Source of the DNA: Legionella qingyii
Lineage (GTDB): Bacteria > Pseudomonadota > Gammaproteobacteria > Legionellales > Legionellaceae
Assembly: GCF_003184185.1 (NCBI RefSeq)
Contig: NZ_QHJG01000004.1
Span: forward strand, 1 to 64,000
DNA length: 64,000 nt
Direction of reading: 5' to 3'
The translations under genes were made by a program, and so were the position numbers. Under the pieces are notes generated by a model, which worked only from the letters and a program-made list of their open reading frames with translations, was not told where the DNA came from and ran no database searches. Numbering within the stretch: position 1 is the first letter of the stretch; each line of letters starts with the position of its first letter. Shown piece by piece: positions 9,642 to 19,600 of this stretch.

Positions 9642-10046
9642 TCAATTTATTGATTTAAGCTGCATTATAAACTCTTCGTCGATTTTATAATGCAGGCAAT
9701 TATTTTGTATTTTTTCAATATAACCTAATTCCTCCAATCTATTTAAAGCCGGGAGGATATCTGGAGACAATTCATATCGAAATCGAGGTATTGAAGAATT
9801 CAATATTGCTTCCTTATCGACTACAAAAAACTCTTTTATATGCTTGCAACCAGGATTAGTAACATCATTTTTAATGACACTCATAAAATGAGGATAATCA
9901 TTAAAAAGCCTATCGAAATCTAATATTTTCTTCTTCTTTATATTTTCCGAATTTTTTCTATTATTCACGAATTTTTGTACTTGCCATCCACCTAGGGCTG
10001 TAGTCAAACAACCGCTTAAAAAGCCAAATATAAATGAAGTATCCAT
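9642..10046 (-). CDS. small membrane-anchored hypothetical protein, 134 aa
   Basis: An N-terminal hydrophobic segment (about residues 4-24, FIFGFLSGCLTTALGGW) is followed by a basic patch (NNRKNSENIKKKK), indicating an inner-membrane anchor with the body in the cytoplasm. The C-terminal 45 residues (from LSPDILPALNRLEELGYI) look like a winged-helix fold, where LNRLEELGYI would be the recognition part. No family recognised, and a DNA-binding role is only a suggestion. The ribosome binding site is weak. Confidence 0.65.
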   Translation of the reverse strand: MDTSFIFGFLSGCLTTALGGWQVQKFVNNRKNSENIKKKKILDFDRLFNDYPHFMSVIKNDVTNPGCKHIKEFFVVDKEAILNSSIPRFRYELSPDILPALNRLEELGYIEKIQNNCLHYKIDEEFIMQLKSIN

Positions 10047-10307
10047 GTTGTTTTAAATTAAGATGTTGATAATGCGTAGCATGATCATTGCACGATTAAA
10101 AGTTGGCTAATTATATATCAAAGTATCAATAAAAGTAACGATACTTTATTTTAAGATCTTGAGTCTTTTTAGGTAAGATACCTGCTTGCTTTTTCAACTA
10201 GGCATTACTAAACTACGGCTGGCTTGTTCTGTTTGAAACTCATCTGCATTTTATATGGCCACAATACCAAACTATTTGCTTCACATAACTCATCAAAAGA
10301 GGATAAT

Positions 10308-10721
10308 ATGCTTAAAAAATTCTTCATCTTTTCTATTTTGGTTTTAGCTGGCATGTTGACTGCCTGTGGTCCTATCTATAATACCGAGTACAGTTTTGTT
10401 CCGCCGAAATCAGATATAGCAAAAATGTGTACTGCCCAGTGTATTCAAGGTAAAAATGATTGCGAACAGAGTTGTCGGGTAGACAATGAAAATTGCCGCA
10501 TGAGAGCCCAACAAAATGCGATGTTTGAATACAAGCAATATAAAGAGGACCAAAAAAGAATGGGGCTACCAATTAGTAAATCTGTGACTGATTTTGATCG
10601 AAGCAGCAGTTGTAGCAACTCCTGTCATTGTGAGTCGACCTATAGGTCCTGTTATTCAGCCTGCGGCGGCGAGGTCAGAGAGCATAAAGTATGCGTCGCT
10701 TTTTGTGACAAACAGCCATAA
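10308..10721 (+). CDS. cysteine-rich lipoprotein, 137 aa
   Basis: The start chosen is ATG 10308, with AGAGGA just upstream; an earlier in-frame start at 10224 would put 28 residues before the signal and is unlikely. The signal peptide ends in the lipobox LTAC (Cys20), so the mature protein is predicted to be lipid-anchored. The mature part is rich in cysteines arranged in CxxxC pairs (CTAQC, CEQSC, CSNSC, CYSAC, CVAFC), implying several disulfides in the periplasm or on the outer membrane. Residue +2 is Gly, not Asp, which favours outer-membrane sorting by the Lol rule. No family recognised. A clear terminator follows. Confidence 0.82.
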   Translation: MLKKFFIFSILVLAGMLTACGPIYNTEYSFVPPKSDIAKMCTAQCIQGKNDCEQSCRVDNENCRMRAQQNAMFEYKQYKEDQKRMGLPISKSVTDFDRSSSCSNSCHCESTYRSCYSACGGEVREHKVCVAFCDKQP

Positions 10722-10762
10722 TAAGATAAAAATTTTTTACCTTTTTGACATATAATCAAAGC

Positions 10763-10807
10763 AAACCAGCAATTTATTGTATCAAATTGCTGGTTTTTCT
10801 TTTTTTA
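10763..10807 (+). terminator. rho-independent terminator after the lipoprotein gene
   Basis: AAACCAGCAATTT (10763-10775) pairs with AAATTGCTGGTTT (10784-10796) around an 8-base loop, followed by TTCTTTTTTTA. Confidence 0.85.
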
Positions 10808-10837
10808 CTTTTATCAGCCTACTAATAGTCAAATTAT

Positions 10838-10959
10838 CAGAACTTACGAACCCCCCCAAGATCGAGGCAAAAAATGTTTTTAATGAGGGAGTTTAGATAT
10901 ACTAAATGACCGAATTAAAAACATTTTTTAACGAAGAGATTGGGTTTTCGTAAGTCCTG
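10838..10959 (+). repeat. MITE-like palindromic element, copy 3
   Basis: A complete 122-bp copy with ends CAGAACTTACGAA and TTCGTAAGTCCTG. The pentamer ATTAT directly precedes (10833-10837) and follows (10960-10964) it, a perfect target duplication. It lies 67 bp upstream of the DUF4349 gene, so it may sit in or near that gene's promoter. Confidence 0.93.
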
Positions 10960-11026
10960 ATTATTTTACAATTCAAGAAACCTTTGCCACACTTTAGTTG
11001 ATCCATTGTAAAGAGTGGAAATAATA

Positions 11027-11938
11027 ATGAAGAAAATTATCCTTTATTTTTTAGCCTTCATTGGGACTCTGGCTATATTATTTTTTATCTCCCAATGGTT
11101 TGGTAGAGCTGGAACGACAATGTATAGGGGAAGTCCTTTGCCAATGCAAGCGGCAGTTGGAAAACCTGATTACGCCGTTAGCTCTGTAGCAATGCGTATT
11201 ACAAGCCAGTCTTCTGGAAATCAACCCTCAGAAAATGTGAAGCGGGGTATGATTATTCGTAATGCGAATATTTCCTTGCAAGTTAATAACATTAATTCAG
11301 CAATGGAAAAAATCTTTCAATTAGCGGAAAACTCAGGGGGTTATGTTGTAAGCTCCAACTTAACTCAAGATAATGATGAAGCCAATAATACTACTGCAAA
11401 TATGAGCATAAGAGTACCTGCCCAAGGCTTAAATAATGCGCTAACTGCCTTGAAGTCACTCGCAACCCAAGTCATGCAAGAATCAATAACTGGTGAAGAC
11501 ATCACACAACAATTTGTCGATTTACAAAGCCAGCTCAGTAATTTACAAAAAGCAAAAGAACAGCTATCCAAAATTATGGCTAGCGCGAATAATACATCCG
11601 ATGTTCTTAGTGTATTTAAGCAACTAAGCGACACCCAAGGACAAATTGATGTAATCCAGGGACAAATTAAATATTTCAAAGAGTCAGTAGCTTATTCATT
11701 GATAAATATTAACTTAAGCATGAACCCAATTATTCAAACGGAACAACAAAAACAGTGGAAAATAACTGAAACATTTATTGACTCCTATCATGCATTGATC
11801 GATCAATTACATCATTTTACCTATGGTTTGATCACATTTTTTGTGTACGTTTTACCATTACTATTATTATGGATTTGTATCTTTTTGATTATTTTTTGGA
11901 TAGGGAAAAAAATTTGGAATAAATTCAAAAAGAGTTAA
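11027..11938 (+). CDS. DUF4349 domain membrane protein, 303 aa
   Basis: The protein has an N-terminal membrane span (about residues 4-22), an extracytoplasmic domain, and a second strong span near the C-terminus (FFVYVLPLLLLWICIFLIIF) followed by a basic tail. The middle matches the DUF4349 pattern: MIIRNANISLQV, then SGGYVVSSNL, SIRVPAQ, GEDITQQFVDLQSQLSNL and a long amphipathic coiled coil. The family is widespread but of unknown function; it is probably an envelope protein. ATG 11027 with AAGAGTGG upstream is preferred to the in-frame GTG at 11015. An unusual feature is the transposon-like element just upstream. Confidence 0.88.
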   Translation: MKKIILYFLAFIGTLAILFFISQWFGRAGTTMYRGSPLPMQAAVGKPDYAVSSVAMRITSQSSGNQPSENVKRGMIIRNANISLQVNNINSAMEKIFQLAENSGGYVVSSNLTQDNDEANNTTANMSIRVPAQGLNNALTALKSLATQVMQESITGEDITQQFVDLQSQLSNLQKAKEQLSKIMASANNTSDVLSVFKQLSDTQGQIDVIQGQIKYFKESVAYSLININLSMNPIIQTEQQKQWKITETFIDSYHALIDQLHHFTYGLITFFVYVLPLLLLWICIFLIIFWIGKKIWNKFKKS

Positions 11939-12030
11939 TCTCACGAAATAGAAACTGTTTTAAGAAAATCTGTCTATATTGATTGGGCTTTTATTCTAAA
12001 TACATGAAATAAAACTGACGGGAGTATTTT

Positions 12031-12441
12031 GTGTTACGTCATTTTAAGTCAAAACAGTTCATTACCTTCATAGTGGCAGGAGCAATTGCAGTTACGGTAA
12101 ATTTCTGCAGCAGAATTTTCTATAGCTATGAGTTCAGTTTTTCACTATCAATTATCTTAGCCTATATTACAGGCATGATTGCATCGTTTATTCTGGGTAA
12201 ATTATTTGTATTCAAGAACAGTCAGCAAACCTTTTTACGATCAATTCTGTTTTTTATCCTCATTAATTTAATTGGTATGCTGCAAACCTGGCTTGTTAGT
12301 TTATTTCTTGCCTATCATATCTTGCCTGCTTTGGGTATTAAATCATTCACTTTAGAAATAGCACACGCAATTGGGCTTGTTTTCCCCACTTTTACTACGT
12401 ATCTGGGACATAAATTTTTTACTTTTCGAGAACACATTTAA
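12031..12441 (+). CDS. GtrA family membrane protein, 136 aa
   Basis: Four hydrophobic spans with the GtrA pattern: FITFIVAGAIAVTVNF at the start, ILGKLFVFKN in the middle and LGHKFFTFRE at the end. GtrA proteins are thought to flip polyprenyl-phosphate-linked sugars across the inner membrane for modification of O-antigen or other glycans. The start is GTG behind GACGGGAG. It stands alone here; a second GtrA domain is fused to a glycosyltransferase at 44584-45768. Confidence 0.9.
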   Translation: MLRHFKSKQFITFIVAGAIAVTVNFCSRIFYSYEFSFSLSIILAYITGMIASFILGKLFVFKNSQQTFLRSILFFILINLIGMLQTWLVSLFLAYHILPALGIKSFTLEIAHAIGLVFPTFTTYLGHKFFTFREHI

Positions 12442-12600
12442 TGTGCTCAGCGAAACTTTGCAAACGATTTTAAAAATTCAGTAAGTCGTTCAAGGTCTTT
12501 AAACTCATGGCATTATAAATCTTTTAATTATAGGAAATAATCAATTTATTTCTTGGTTTTCCCGCCCCTAAGATTTTGAAGTGTGCGAAGATAATATATT

Positions 12601-12724
12601 CAGGACTTACGAAAAACCCCAAGGTCGAAGCAAAAAATGTTTTTAATGCGGGAGTTTAGATAGACTAAATAACCGAATTAAAAACATTTTTTAACGAAGA
12701 GATTGGAGTTTTTCGTAAGTCCTG
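12601..12724 (+). repeat. MITE-like palindromic element, copy 4 (reference copy)
   Basis: A complete 124-bp copy. The two arms, each about 47 bp, begin with CAGGACTTACGAAAAACCCC on the left and its near complement on the right, and both run inward to an ATTAAAAACATTTTTT segment. The centre contains TTTAGATAGACTAAA, itself a palindrome. The element has no coding capacity. ATATT directly precedes (12596-12600) and follows (12725-12729) it. The stop codon of the pilV-type gene lies one base beyond the right duplication. Confidence 0.95.
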
Positions 12725-12730
12725 ATATTT

Positions 12731-13669
12731 TTAGAGAGACTGCAATAAGAAGGGATTACTGGAAGGACAGTTTCTATTTGATTTAATAATCAGGTAATCT
12801 TGATTATTCAATGAAGTAAGCAGATTGATATAAGGTTGCTGATTACTGGTACACACGTTGACATCACTCACTCCTCCCAACAAAACACGGCCACTCCAAC
12901 TGGAAGCCATTATGCAATTAAAGGCTGCTGAAGATCCAACGTAAAAACAGGTTGCCACTTGAGAGTTGGACGAATCAACGGATATAGTGACATTAGACAG
13001 ATCAACCGTTTTAGGAGGTGCGTTACCTCCTGTACCCAGAGCAATCGTTCCTGAAAGAGTTACAGCATGCTCATTATTGATTAATGTGACATTATTACTT
13101 GAATCATAGGTGAGCACAATATTCGTATTAGGAACTGTGACGGTATAGGTAGTTCCGGATGGGACAGAAGGAGGATTGGGGTTTGGATTTGCATTAGGAA
13201 CTCCTGAACCTATAGCTGGTAAGCTAGTACTGGTGAAAGTAGAATTAAACAATTGGCCACTGAGGGCTGGATCATTTTGGCTAATATAACTTGCGGATAC
13301 CAAAGATAAATTTTCATTATTAGAATTGATCCAGGTCACCAGATGATCTACTTTTTTATATTTAGAATTATTGGTAATCGTCCAGGTGCGGTAAAAGGTG
13401 GAATCGAACTCGGTAGTAATATCAGAACCCGTTGTAATCGCATTATACCCAGCAATCGTGGAATAATTACGCAACTGCTCCATTTTTTGATTAAACAATT
13501 GCGTGGACAGATAATCTTGATTGGTATTTGCTTTGGCTTTGATAAGGTGCACTTCCGTCTTGCTGCCAGCAACCATCCCAAAAATTAATAACGAGGTAAC
13601 AACCATGGCTTCAACCAATCCCAAGCCGTTCTGTTTGCTAGGGGTTGAGTTGAATTGATGAGTGCTCAT
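12731..13669 (-). CDS. pilV: type IV minor pilin, PilV-like, 312 aa
   Basis: The N-terminus carries a class III (prepilin) signal: cleavage after Gly15 in NG/LGLVE, with Glu20 at position +5 and a hydrophobic helix after it. Minor pilins of this type prime assembly of type IV pili in the inner membrane and periplasm. ATG 13669 is preceded by GAGGAGAG and is preferred to a TTG five codons earlier. It is the last gene of a four-gene minus-strand pilin operon, 25 bp after the pilX-type gene. At 312 residues it is longer than a usual PilV; the C-terminal half includes a Pro/Asn-rich linker (NANPNPNPPSVPSG). The symbol is by position and N-terminus only. Confidence 0.75.
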   Translation of the reverse strand: MSTHQFNSTPSKQNGLGLVEAMVVTSLLIFGMVAGSKTEVHLIKAKANTNQDYLSTQLFNQKMEQLRNYSTIAGYNAITTGSDITTEFDSTFYRTWTITNNSKYKKVDHLVTWINSNNENLSLVSASYISQNDPALSGQLFNSTFTSTSLPAIGSGVPNANPNPNPPSVPSGTTYTVTVPNTNIVLTYDSSNNVTLINNEHAVTLSGTIALGTGGNAPPKTVDLSNVTISVDSSNSQVATCFYVGSSAAFNCIMASSWSGRVLLGGVSDVNVCTSNQQPYINLLTSLNNQDYLIIKSNRNCPSSNPFLLQSL

Positions 13670-13694
13670 CGTCTCTCTCCTCAACTATAAATCC

Positions 13695-14783
13695 TTAAAA
13701 ATCTCGCCAAGATCCTGGGACCTTGACAAAAGACCCTACTTTGTTCAATTGATTCAGGACCGTTGTGCTATAAGTAATATTGGGTGAACCAGTAGATGTT
13801 ATAGAACCTTCTACTACGGCACCACCGATTATATCCAATGTTCCTCCCCCGCTATTATTCCAATCTCCTATTATATAAACCATACCATAAATCGTAGTGC
13901 TGCCATTAGCTTGCAAAGAACCATTAACTACCAAGACAACCGGATTCGTAGGAGAACCTATCGTGGCACTACCCGAGAAGCTGGCAGAACTTCCTCCTGT
14001 TTGGTTAATCCAAATCGATTGACCAACAACTCCATTTAAAAGACCACTGTAATTTGTAGTACTATTATTAGTATAGGTAATATCCGCCGATTGTTGTGCT
14101 AAAGTTTTTGTAGTAGCAAAAAAGTCACTAAAAAATTGATCCGAGCTCAAACTACTTATACTTGAATCGTTGTGTACCACATCAGTCTGAAGACCAGCAC
14201 TATTGGAGCCAGAACTTGTATTTGAGGCTGTGCTTGCTGAACCGCTTAAAATCGTATCCCCCCCACTCCAAATGGTTGTCCCAGTTGTCGTATTGGTAAT
14301 AGTCAGGGAACCACTCAAGTTCACATTATTTTTTACAAGAAGAGGCACTGGTGTAGGTGCAGGTACAAAGGGATAAATCTGCATAATTTGAACTATAGTG
14401 GTTGAAGAGCTGTTATTATCAGCCGTTCCCTTTGAAGTTACTGTAATGCGGTTGAAATTAGTGAAAACCGGGTTGCTATAAGTGATGGTATAGGTGGTAT
14501 TATTACTAAAAGGTACATTGGTTATTTGCGCGTTGGTGTAGGTATCTATAAAACCATCATTGTTCGTATCAACAAGAATGGCTGTTTTATTGGCTTCCAG
14601 ATAGGCCAATCCATACTCCAAACCGGCTTCAGCCGCCATAAAAGATTGCGATGTTCGATAAAAATTATTTTCTATTTTTTGATCAAAATCGACTGTTTTA
14701 ATGGTTAATAGTGCAGTTATTGCAATTCCCAGTAGAATCATCATTGATGTAGCAAGCAAAACATAGCCGCGTTGATGTTTCAT
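13695..14783 (-). CDS. pilX: type IV pilus minor pilin-like protein, PilX type, 362 aa
   Basis: The start MKHQRGYVLLATSMMILLG has the PilX pattern: a very short basic leader ending in Gly6, then a hydrophobic helix that lacks Glu at +5 (Ala instead), as is common in PilX. FMAAEAGLEYGL further along is also characteristic. From about residue 150 the protein becomes rich in Ser, Thr, Gly and Asn with beta-strand-like repeats, and at 362 residues it is larger than most PilX proteins. It sits between the pilW- and pilV-type genes in the same operon and probably enters the pilus-tip or priming complex. Confidence 0.8.
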   Translation of the reverse strand: MKHQRGYVLLATSMMILLGIAITALLTIKTVDFDQKIENNFYRTSQSFMAAEAGLEYGLAYLEANKTAILVDTNNDGFIDTYTNAQITNVPFSNNTTYTITYSNPVFTNFNRITVTSKGTADNNSSSTTIVQIMQIYPFVPAPTPVPLLVKNNVNLSGSLTITNTTTGTTIWSGGDTILSGSASTASNTSSGSNSAGLQTDVVHNDSSISSLSSDQFFSDFFATTKTLAQQSADITYTNNSTTNYSGLLNGVVGQSIWINQTGGSSASFSGSATIGSPTNPVVLVVNGSLQANGSTTIYGMVYIIGDWNNSGGGTLDIIGGAVVEGSITSTGSPNITYSTTVLNQLNKVGSFVKVPGSWRDF

Positions 14784-14806
14784 AGCAATAACCCTCCTCC
14801 TATAAT

Positions 14807-15472
14807 TCAGGGCTGAAATTTATCGTTACGTACTCGTATTACTTGGGTAAAAGTGCGGCTCACTGAATTATCTGAAATCAAACTACCTGTTAAATTAACA
14901 GTAACATTTCGTATCGTAAGCGTGCTTATTCCATTACTTAATGTGATAACCGTAGGTGTCAGATTAAAAGATAAATTAGTCACCTGGATCTGATTGGGAT
15001 CAGTTAAATTGATCCAATTGCCGTTGTTACAATCAAAAAATGAGTCTGTTGCTGCTCTTGCTTGTAAGACATTATTCGAGAGCCTAAATCCAAAGCGTTT
15101 GTCATAACCCGCGGAATTTAATGAAGGCATAGTGCCATTTGAATCTGTGTCATAGGTGAATAAGATACAGCTGCTAACAGGAACAGTAATATCATTAGCA
15201 GATGCCATAAAGGGATTAGTAATAGTCCCAGAACCTATATCATTAGCAGCGTTTGCGGAATAGCCCGCTCGTCGTATTTCGATGACCATCATATTCATTG
15301 CGGAACGTAATTGTTGATCCAATCTGTTAACTGCCATGACACTGTAAAAAGAACGCATTAAGGAAATATAAATCGCAATACTGCCTGCTAACAAGAATAA
15401 GCCAATGGCAATTCCTATTAGTATCTCGAGCAGGGTATAACCCCTGTGTTTTTTAATCGTTATTAAGGACAT
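14807..15472 (-). CDS. pilW: type IV minor pilin, PilW-like, 221 aa
   Basis: A prepilin signal is visible, with Gly11 in HRG/YTLLE and Glu16 at +5, followed by the hydrophobic helix ILIGIAIGLFLLAGSIAIY. The region MMVIEIRRAGYSA is typical of PilW. I chose the ATG at 15472, which overlaps the stop of the fimT-type gene by 10 bases and suggests translational coupling; a start ten codons earlier would lie deeper in that gene. Two Cys residues in the C-terminal domain (SCILF and FFDCNNG) may form a disulfide. Confidence 0.85.
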   Translation of the reverse strand: MSLITIKKHRGYTLLEILIGIAIGLFLLAGSIAIYISLMRSFYSVMAVNRLDQQLRSAMNMMVIEIRRAGYSANAANDIGSGTITNPFMASANDITVPVSSCILFTYDTDSNGTMPSLNSAGYDKRFGFRLSNNVLQARAATDSFFDCNNGNWINLTDPNQIQVTNLSFNLTPTVITLSNGISTLTIRNVTVNLTGSLISDNSVSRTFTQVIRVRNDKFQP

Positions 15473-16008
15473 GTCTGATATCCTGAAACAGTATTGGAAC
15501 AAACAGTAACTAGCCCCATGCTGTTGGCATTAATCGTTGCTGATTTATCTGACAGACTAACATTTATAGAACCTCCAGATGTAATTGTTCCATGAAATCC
15601 GTCAAAAATAATGTAAGGGGCAGAAGCTGAGCCTGAAAATCCAGTTATAGAAAGGGCAACAGGATTACCTGAGTAGTCACTGCTTTGTACTATGGTTTGA
15701 ATGCCATTAACCAAACAACTGTTTACTACGGTGCAATCACACGGAGCGGTATCACTAAGTCCATAACACCAGGTTGTTGGCCTGAAACTAAGATAAAGAG
15801 TATTCTTTGTAGTAAGAGCCTCTGATTGTGCGATTTTAATATAATTATACAATTCCTCCGTCCCTGTCCTTACGCGCTTTTGATTCATAAAATTTGTGTA
15901 GGAAGGAAAAGCAATCCCCATAAGGATTACGAGTATCGCGATGGTGATCATTATCTCGAGAAAGCTAAAGCCCCTCAGTTTATTTGTGCCAATCCTTTGA
16001 ACGGCCAT
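15463..16008 (-). CDS. fimT: type IV pilus minor pseudopilin, FimT/GspH family, 181 aa
   Basis: First gene of the minus-strand pilin operon. Its signal is cleaved after Gly13 in LRG/FSFLE, with Glu18 at +5, and the helix MITIAILVILMGIAFPSY follows, ending with the FimT-like segment SEALTTKNTLYLSF. ATG 16008 has AAGGGAA upstream and is preferred to an in-frame start ten codons earlier. FimT in related bacteria binds DNA during pilus-mediated uptake. The gene is divergent from a pilE-type gene. Confidence 0.85.
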   Translation of the reverse strand: MAVQRIGTNKLRGFSFLEIMITIAILVILMGIAFPSYTNFMNQKRVRTGTEELYNYIKIAQSEALTTKNTLYLSFRPTTWCYGLSDTAPCDCTVVNSCLVNGIQTIVQSSDYSGNPVALSITGFSGSASAPYIIFDGFHGTITSGGSINVSLSDKSATINANSMGLVTVCSNTVSGYQTCP

Positions 16009-16103
16009 AAGGAATTCCCTTTTCTTAAGCAATCTCAAAATGAGTAATGTATATTATTAGTTTAGTCTAAGATTAAAGAGAGTAATTATGGAGAATTCTT
16101 AAA

Positions 16104-16523
16104 ATGGATAATTTCAAGAATAAAAAAGAGGGATTTTCATTGATTGAATTAGTAATCGCCCTGGCTATTATTGCTATTCTTGTTTTGATAAGTATGCCAA
16201 GTTACTTTAATTATGTTATGCATTCTAGACGAACAGAAGGGATTAACGCCCTAAACAGCATCCAACTTGAAGAAGAAAAATACCGTGGTCAAAATACGGC
16301 TTATGGTACCTTGGCAGATGTTTGGGGGGGAGTGACTACCACAGAAAATGGATATTACACCTTATCAGCCACTAATAATACAGCAACAGGTTATACCCTT
16401 ACTGCAACCGCCCAAGGCTCCCAGGCAAATGATACACAGAATGGCGTTTCATGTAGCACTTTAACCTTGACTGTTAATGGACTCAATACCACCAGAGCGC
16501 CACAGGCTTGTTGGTCACAATAA
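16104..16523 (+). CDS. pilE: type IV pilin-like protein, PilE family, 139 aa
   Basis: A short basic leader ends at Gly10 (KEG/FSLIE; Glu15 at +5), followed by the canonical pilin helix and SMPSYFNYVMHSRRTEG. The C-terminal domain carries two Cys residues (GVSCSTL and APQACWSQ) that would close the pilin D-loop. At 139 residues it is the size of a PilE-type minor pilin. It is transcribed divergently from the fimT operon across a 95-bp gap, so the two may share control. In L. pneumophila a pilE gene lies at the other end of a similar cluster beyond pilY1; here pilY1 is absent. Confidence 0.88.
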   Translation: MDNFKNKKEGFSLIELVIALAIIAILVLISMPSYFNYVMHSRRTEGINALNSIQLEEEKYRGQNTAYGTLADVWGGVTTTENGYYTLSATNNTATGYTLTATAQGSQANDTQNGVSCSTLTLTVNGLNTTRAPQACWSQ

Positions 16524-16685
16524 AACTCTAATGAGTCAATAGACATCTTTCATTTCTGAGAGTGAATTAGGTGAAATGCAATGGAAACTCGAAATTTATC
16601 CGAAGCAGCTTTACCCATTACATGCGATTTATTTCATGTCCTATACTTATTGAATAACACCAGCCAACCTGTGTGAGATTTAAAA

Positions 16686-19600
16686 ATGGAACGCTCATGG
16701 AAAGATCAGTTGCATCAAAAGCTAATAAAACAATTAGGTATGAAAAAGGGGAAAAAATTTGCTGAAAAATATCTTCCGGCATTATCAATGAGTTATTGTG
16801 AACAACACACCATTGAAGAGGCAATAGAAGATCTCTCGCAAATTGATAATCTGTCACTACAAAACCCATTAACGATTGTTTTTTTTGAATCACCACGTGG
16901 CGAACATCCATTACACATTAAAGTCTATCGATATGGCAGTTCTATTCCGTTATCGGATATCTTACCCATGATTGAGAATATGGGATTACGAACTTATACT
17001 GAAAGACCCTATAAAATTTCGATAGAACCCAACCAGTTTATATGGATTGGTGATTTTAATGTATCTTATTCCTCCCCCAATTTACTCACCCTGGATCAAG
17101 TAAAAAACAATTTTAACGAAGCCTTGATAAAAATAAATGTGGGGCTTTGTGAGAATGATGGGTTTAACAGATTGGTTTTAGGTGCGGGATTATCCTGGCG
17201 TGAAATAGTGATCATTCGTGCTTATGCCAAATATATGCAACAAATTGGATTTCGCTTTAGCCAACAGTATATTGAGAAAACCATTTCCAACTATGCACCC
17301 ATTGTCAAAAAATTAATTGAACTCTTTTGTTTAAAATTTAGCCTGAAACAGAATGCTAAAAATAAAAATAAACGGGTTGAATTGGAGCAAGAAATTCGAG
17401 CCGATATTGATGCCATTACCATCCTGGATGAAGATCATATCATCCGTTTTTTCTGGTCTCTAATCACAGCAACACTTCGTACAAATTTTTACCAGCTAGA
17501 CGCTGATGGTAACCCCAAAGACTATTTATCATTTAAACTCAATTCAGCCAAAGTACCTGATTTACCGCCCGGACAACCCATGTATGAAATTTTTGTCTAT
17601 TCCACGCGATTTGAGGGCATACATTTGCGCAGCGCAAAAGTTGCTCGTGGTGGTATTCGGTGGTCCGATCGCCCCGAGGACTTTCGTACAGAAGTTCTTG
17701 GTCTTATGAAAGCTCAAAAAGTAAAAAACTCAGTGATTGTACCTTCTGGAGCCAAAGGAGGTTTTATCTTAAAAAAAGCAACTAATATGCTTGATCGAGA
17801 GCAGATAAAACATGAGGTAATTGCGTGTTATCAATCATTCATCAGAGGGTTGCTTGATCTTACAGACAATTTTGAAAATGACCATGTTGTTTCACCCCTG
17901 AATACCATTTGCTATGATGATGCCGACCCCTACCTTGTTGTCGCAGCAGATAAAGGAACTGCCACATTTTCAGATATTGCAAATGACATTGCCAAAGAAT
18001 ACAAATTCTGGCTTGGAGATGCCTTTGCTTCAGGTGGCTCTGCGGGCTATGACCATAAAAAAATGGGGATTACAGCGCGTGGCGCATGGGAGTCCATTAA
18101 ACGGCATTTTCGTGAAATCGATATTAACATTGAGAAACAAGATTTTACGGTTGTTGGCATTGGAGACATGAGTGGGGACGTATTTGGTAATGGTCTAACC
18201 TATACCCACCATTCTCTTTTGATTGCAGCCTTTGATCATCGCCATATATTTCTTGATCCCAATCCTGACGGGTGTAAATCTTTTGAAGAGCGCCAACGCT
18301 TATTTAATTTACCCACTTCATCATGGGAAGATTTCAATCCTCGATTAATTTCCAAAGGTGGTGGTATTTACAAACGTTCAAGCAAGTCCATTACCATTAC
18401 CCCCGAAGTAAAAAAAGTACTTGATATTAATGCAGATTCATTAACGCCCAATGAATTGATTCGAGAAATCTTAAAAGCCCCTGTTGATCTGTTGTTCAAT
18501 GGCGGTATTGGTACTTATGTAAAAGCATCAACTGAATCGAATGCCGATGTAGGTGACAAAACAAATGAATTTTGCCGTGTTAATGGTAATGAGTTGCGCT
18601 GCAAAATTGCGGGCGAAGGCGGTAATCTTGGCTTTACTCAACTTGGAAGAGTCGAATTTGCACTTACAGGTGGTTTGATCAATACCGATTCAATTGATAA
18701 TTCAGCAGGAGTAAATTGCTCAGACCATGAGGTGAATATTAAAATTCTACTCAATAAGGAAATGAATCAAGGAAAACTTACTGAGAAAAAACGCAACCAA
18801 TTGCTTACCAAAATGACGGAGCAAGTAGCCCGACTCGTTTTACAAGATAATTACAATCAAGCGTTGGTTTTAAGTTTTTCTGCGATTAATGCACTCGCTT
18901 ATAGCGGTTTATATCAAGCATACATTAAAGAATTGGAAGGATTGGTGCATTTAGATAGAAACGTGGAATTTCTTCCTGATGATAAACATCTTTTGGAACG
19001 TAAAGCCGCTGGCCAAGGCCTAACGCGCCCTGAATTGTCAATTCTTATGGCTTATACAAAAATTTATATTACGGGTGAATTATTAAAATCTGATTTACCC
19101 GATGACCCCTATTTTGCAACCATACTGGAAACAGGCTTCCCTTCAATGTTGATGAAATCCTATGCCAAATCAATGCAAACCCATCGTTTGCGTCGTGAAA
19201 TTATTGCTACGCAACTCAGTAATCAAATTGTTAATAGCATGGGTATTACCTTTATGTACCGCTTACAAATGGAAACTGGACAATCAGTAGCAGACATTGC
19301 CCGTGCTTATATTATTGCTTCCAAGGCTTATGGGATAGATGAATTACACCAATTAATTGATTCGCTTAATTATAAAGTAACAGTACAAACTCAATATGAA
19401 TTACTTCACCACGTAAGACAATTAATGAATTTGGCATCTCGATGGTTCTTGCACCATAAACGTCTTGCAGGCGGAATTAGCAATAATATTGCCCATTACA
19501 GTCAATCTATAGCCAAACTTGAAGAATCAATTCCTAATTTGATGGCAGGGGTTACGAAAGAATATCTTGATAAAACCGTTATTCAGTTTGTAGACATCGG

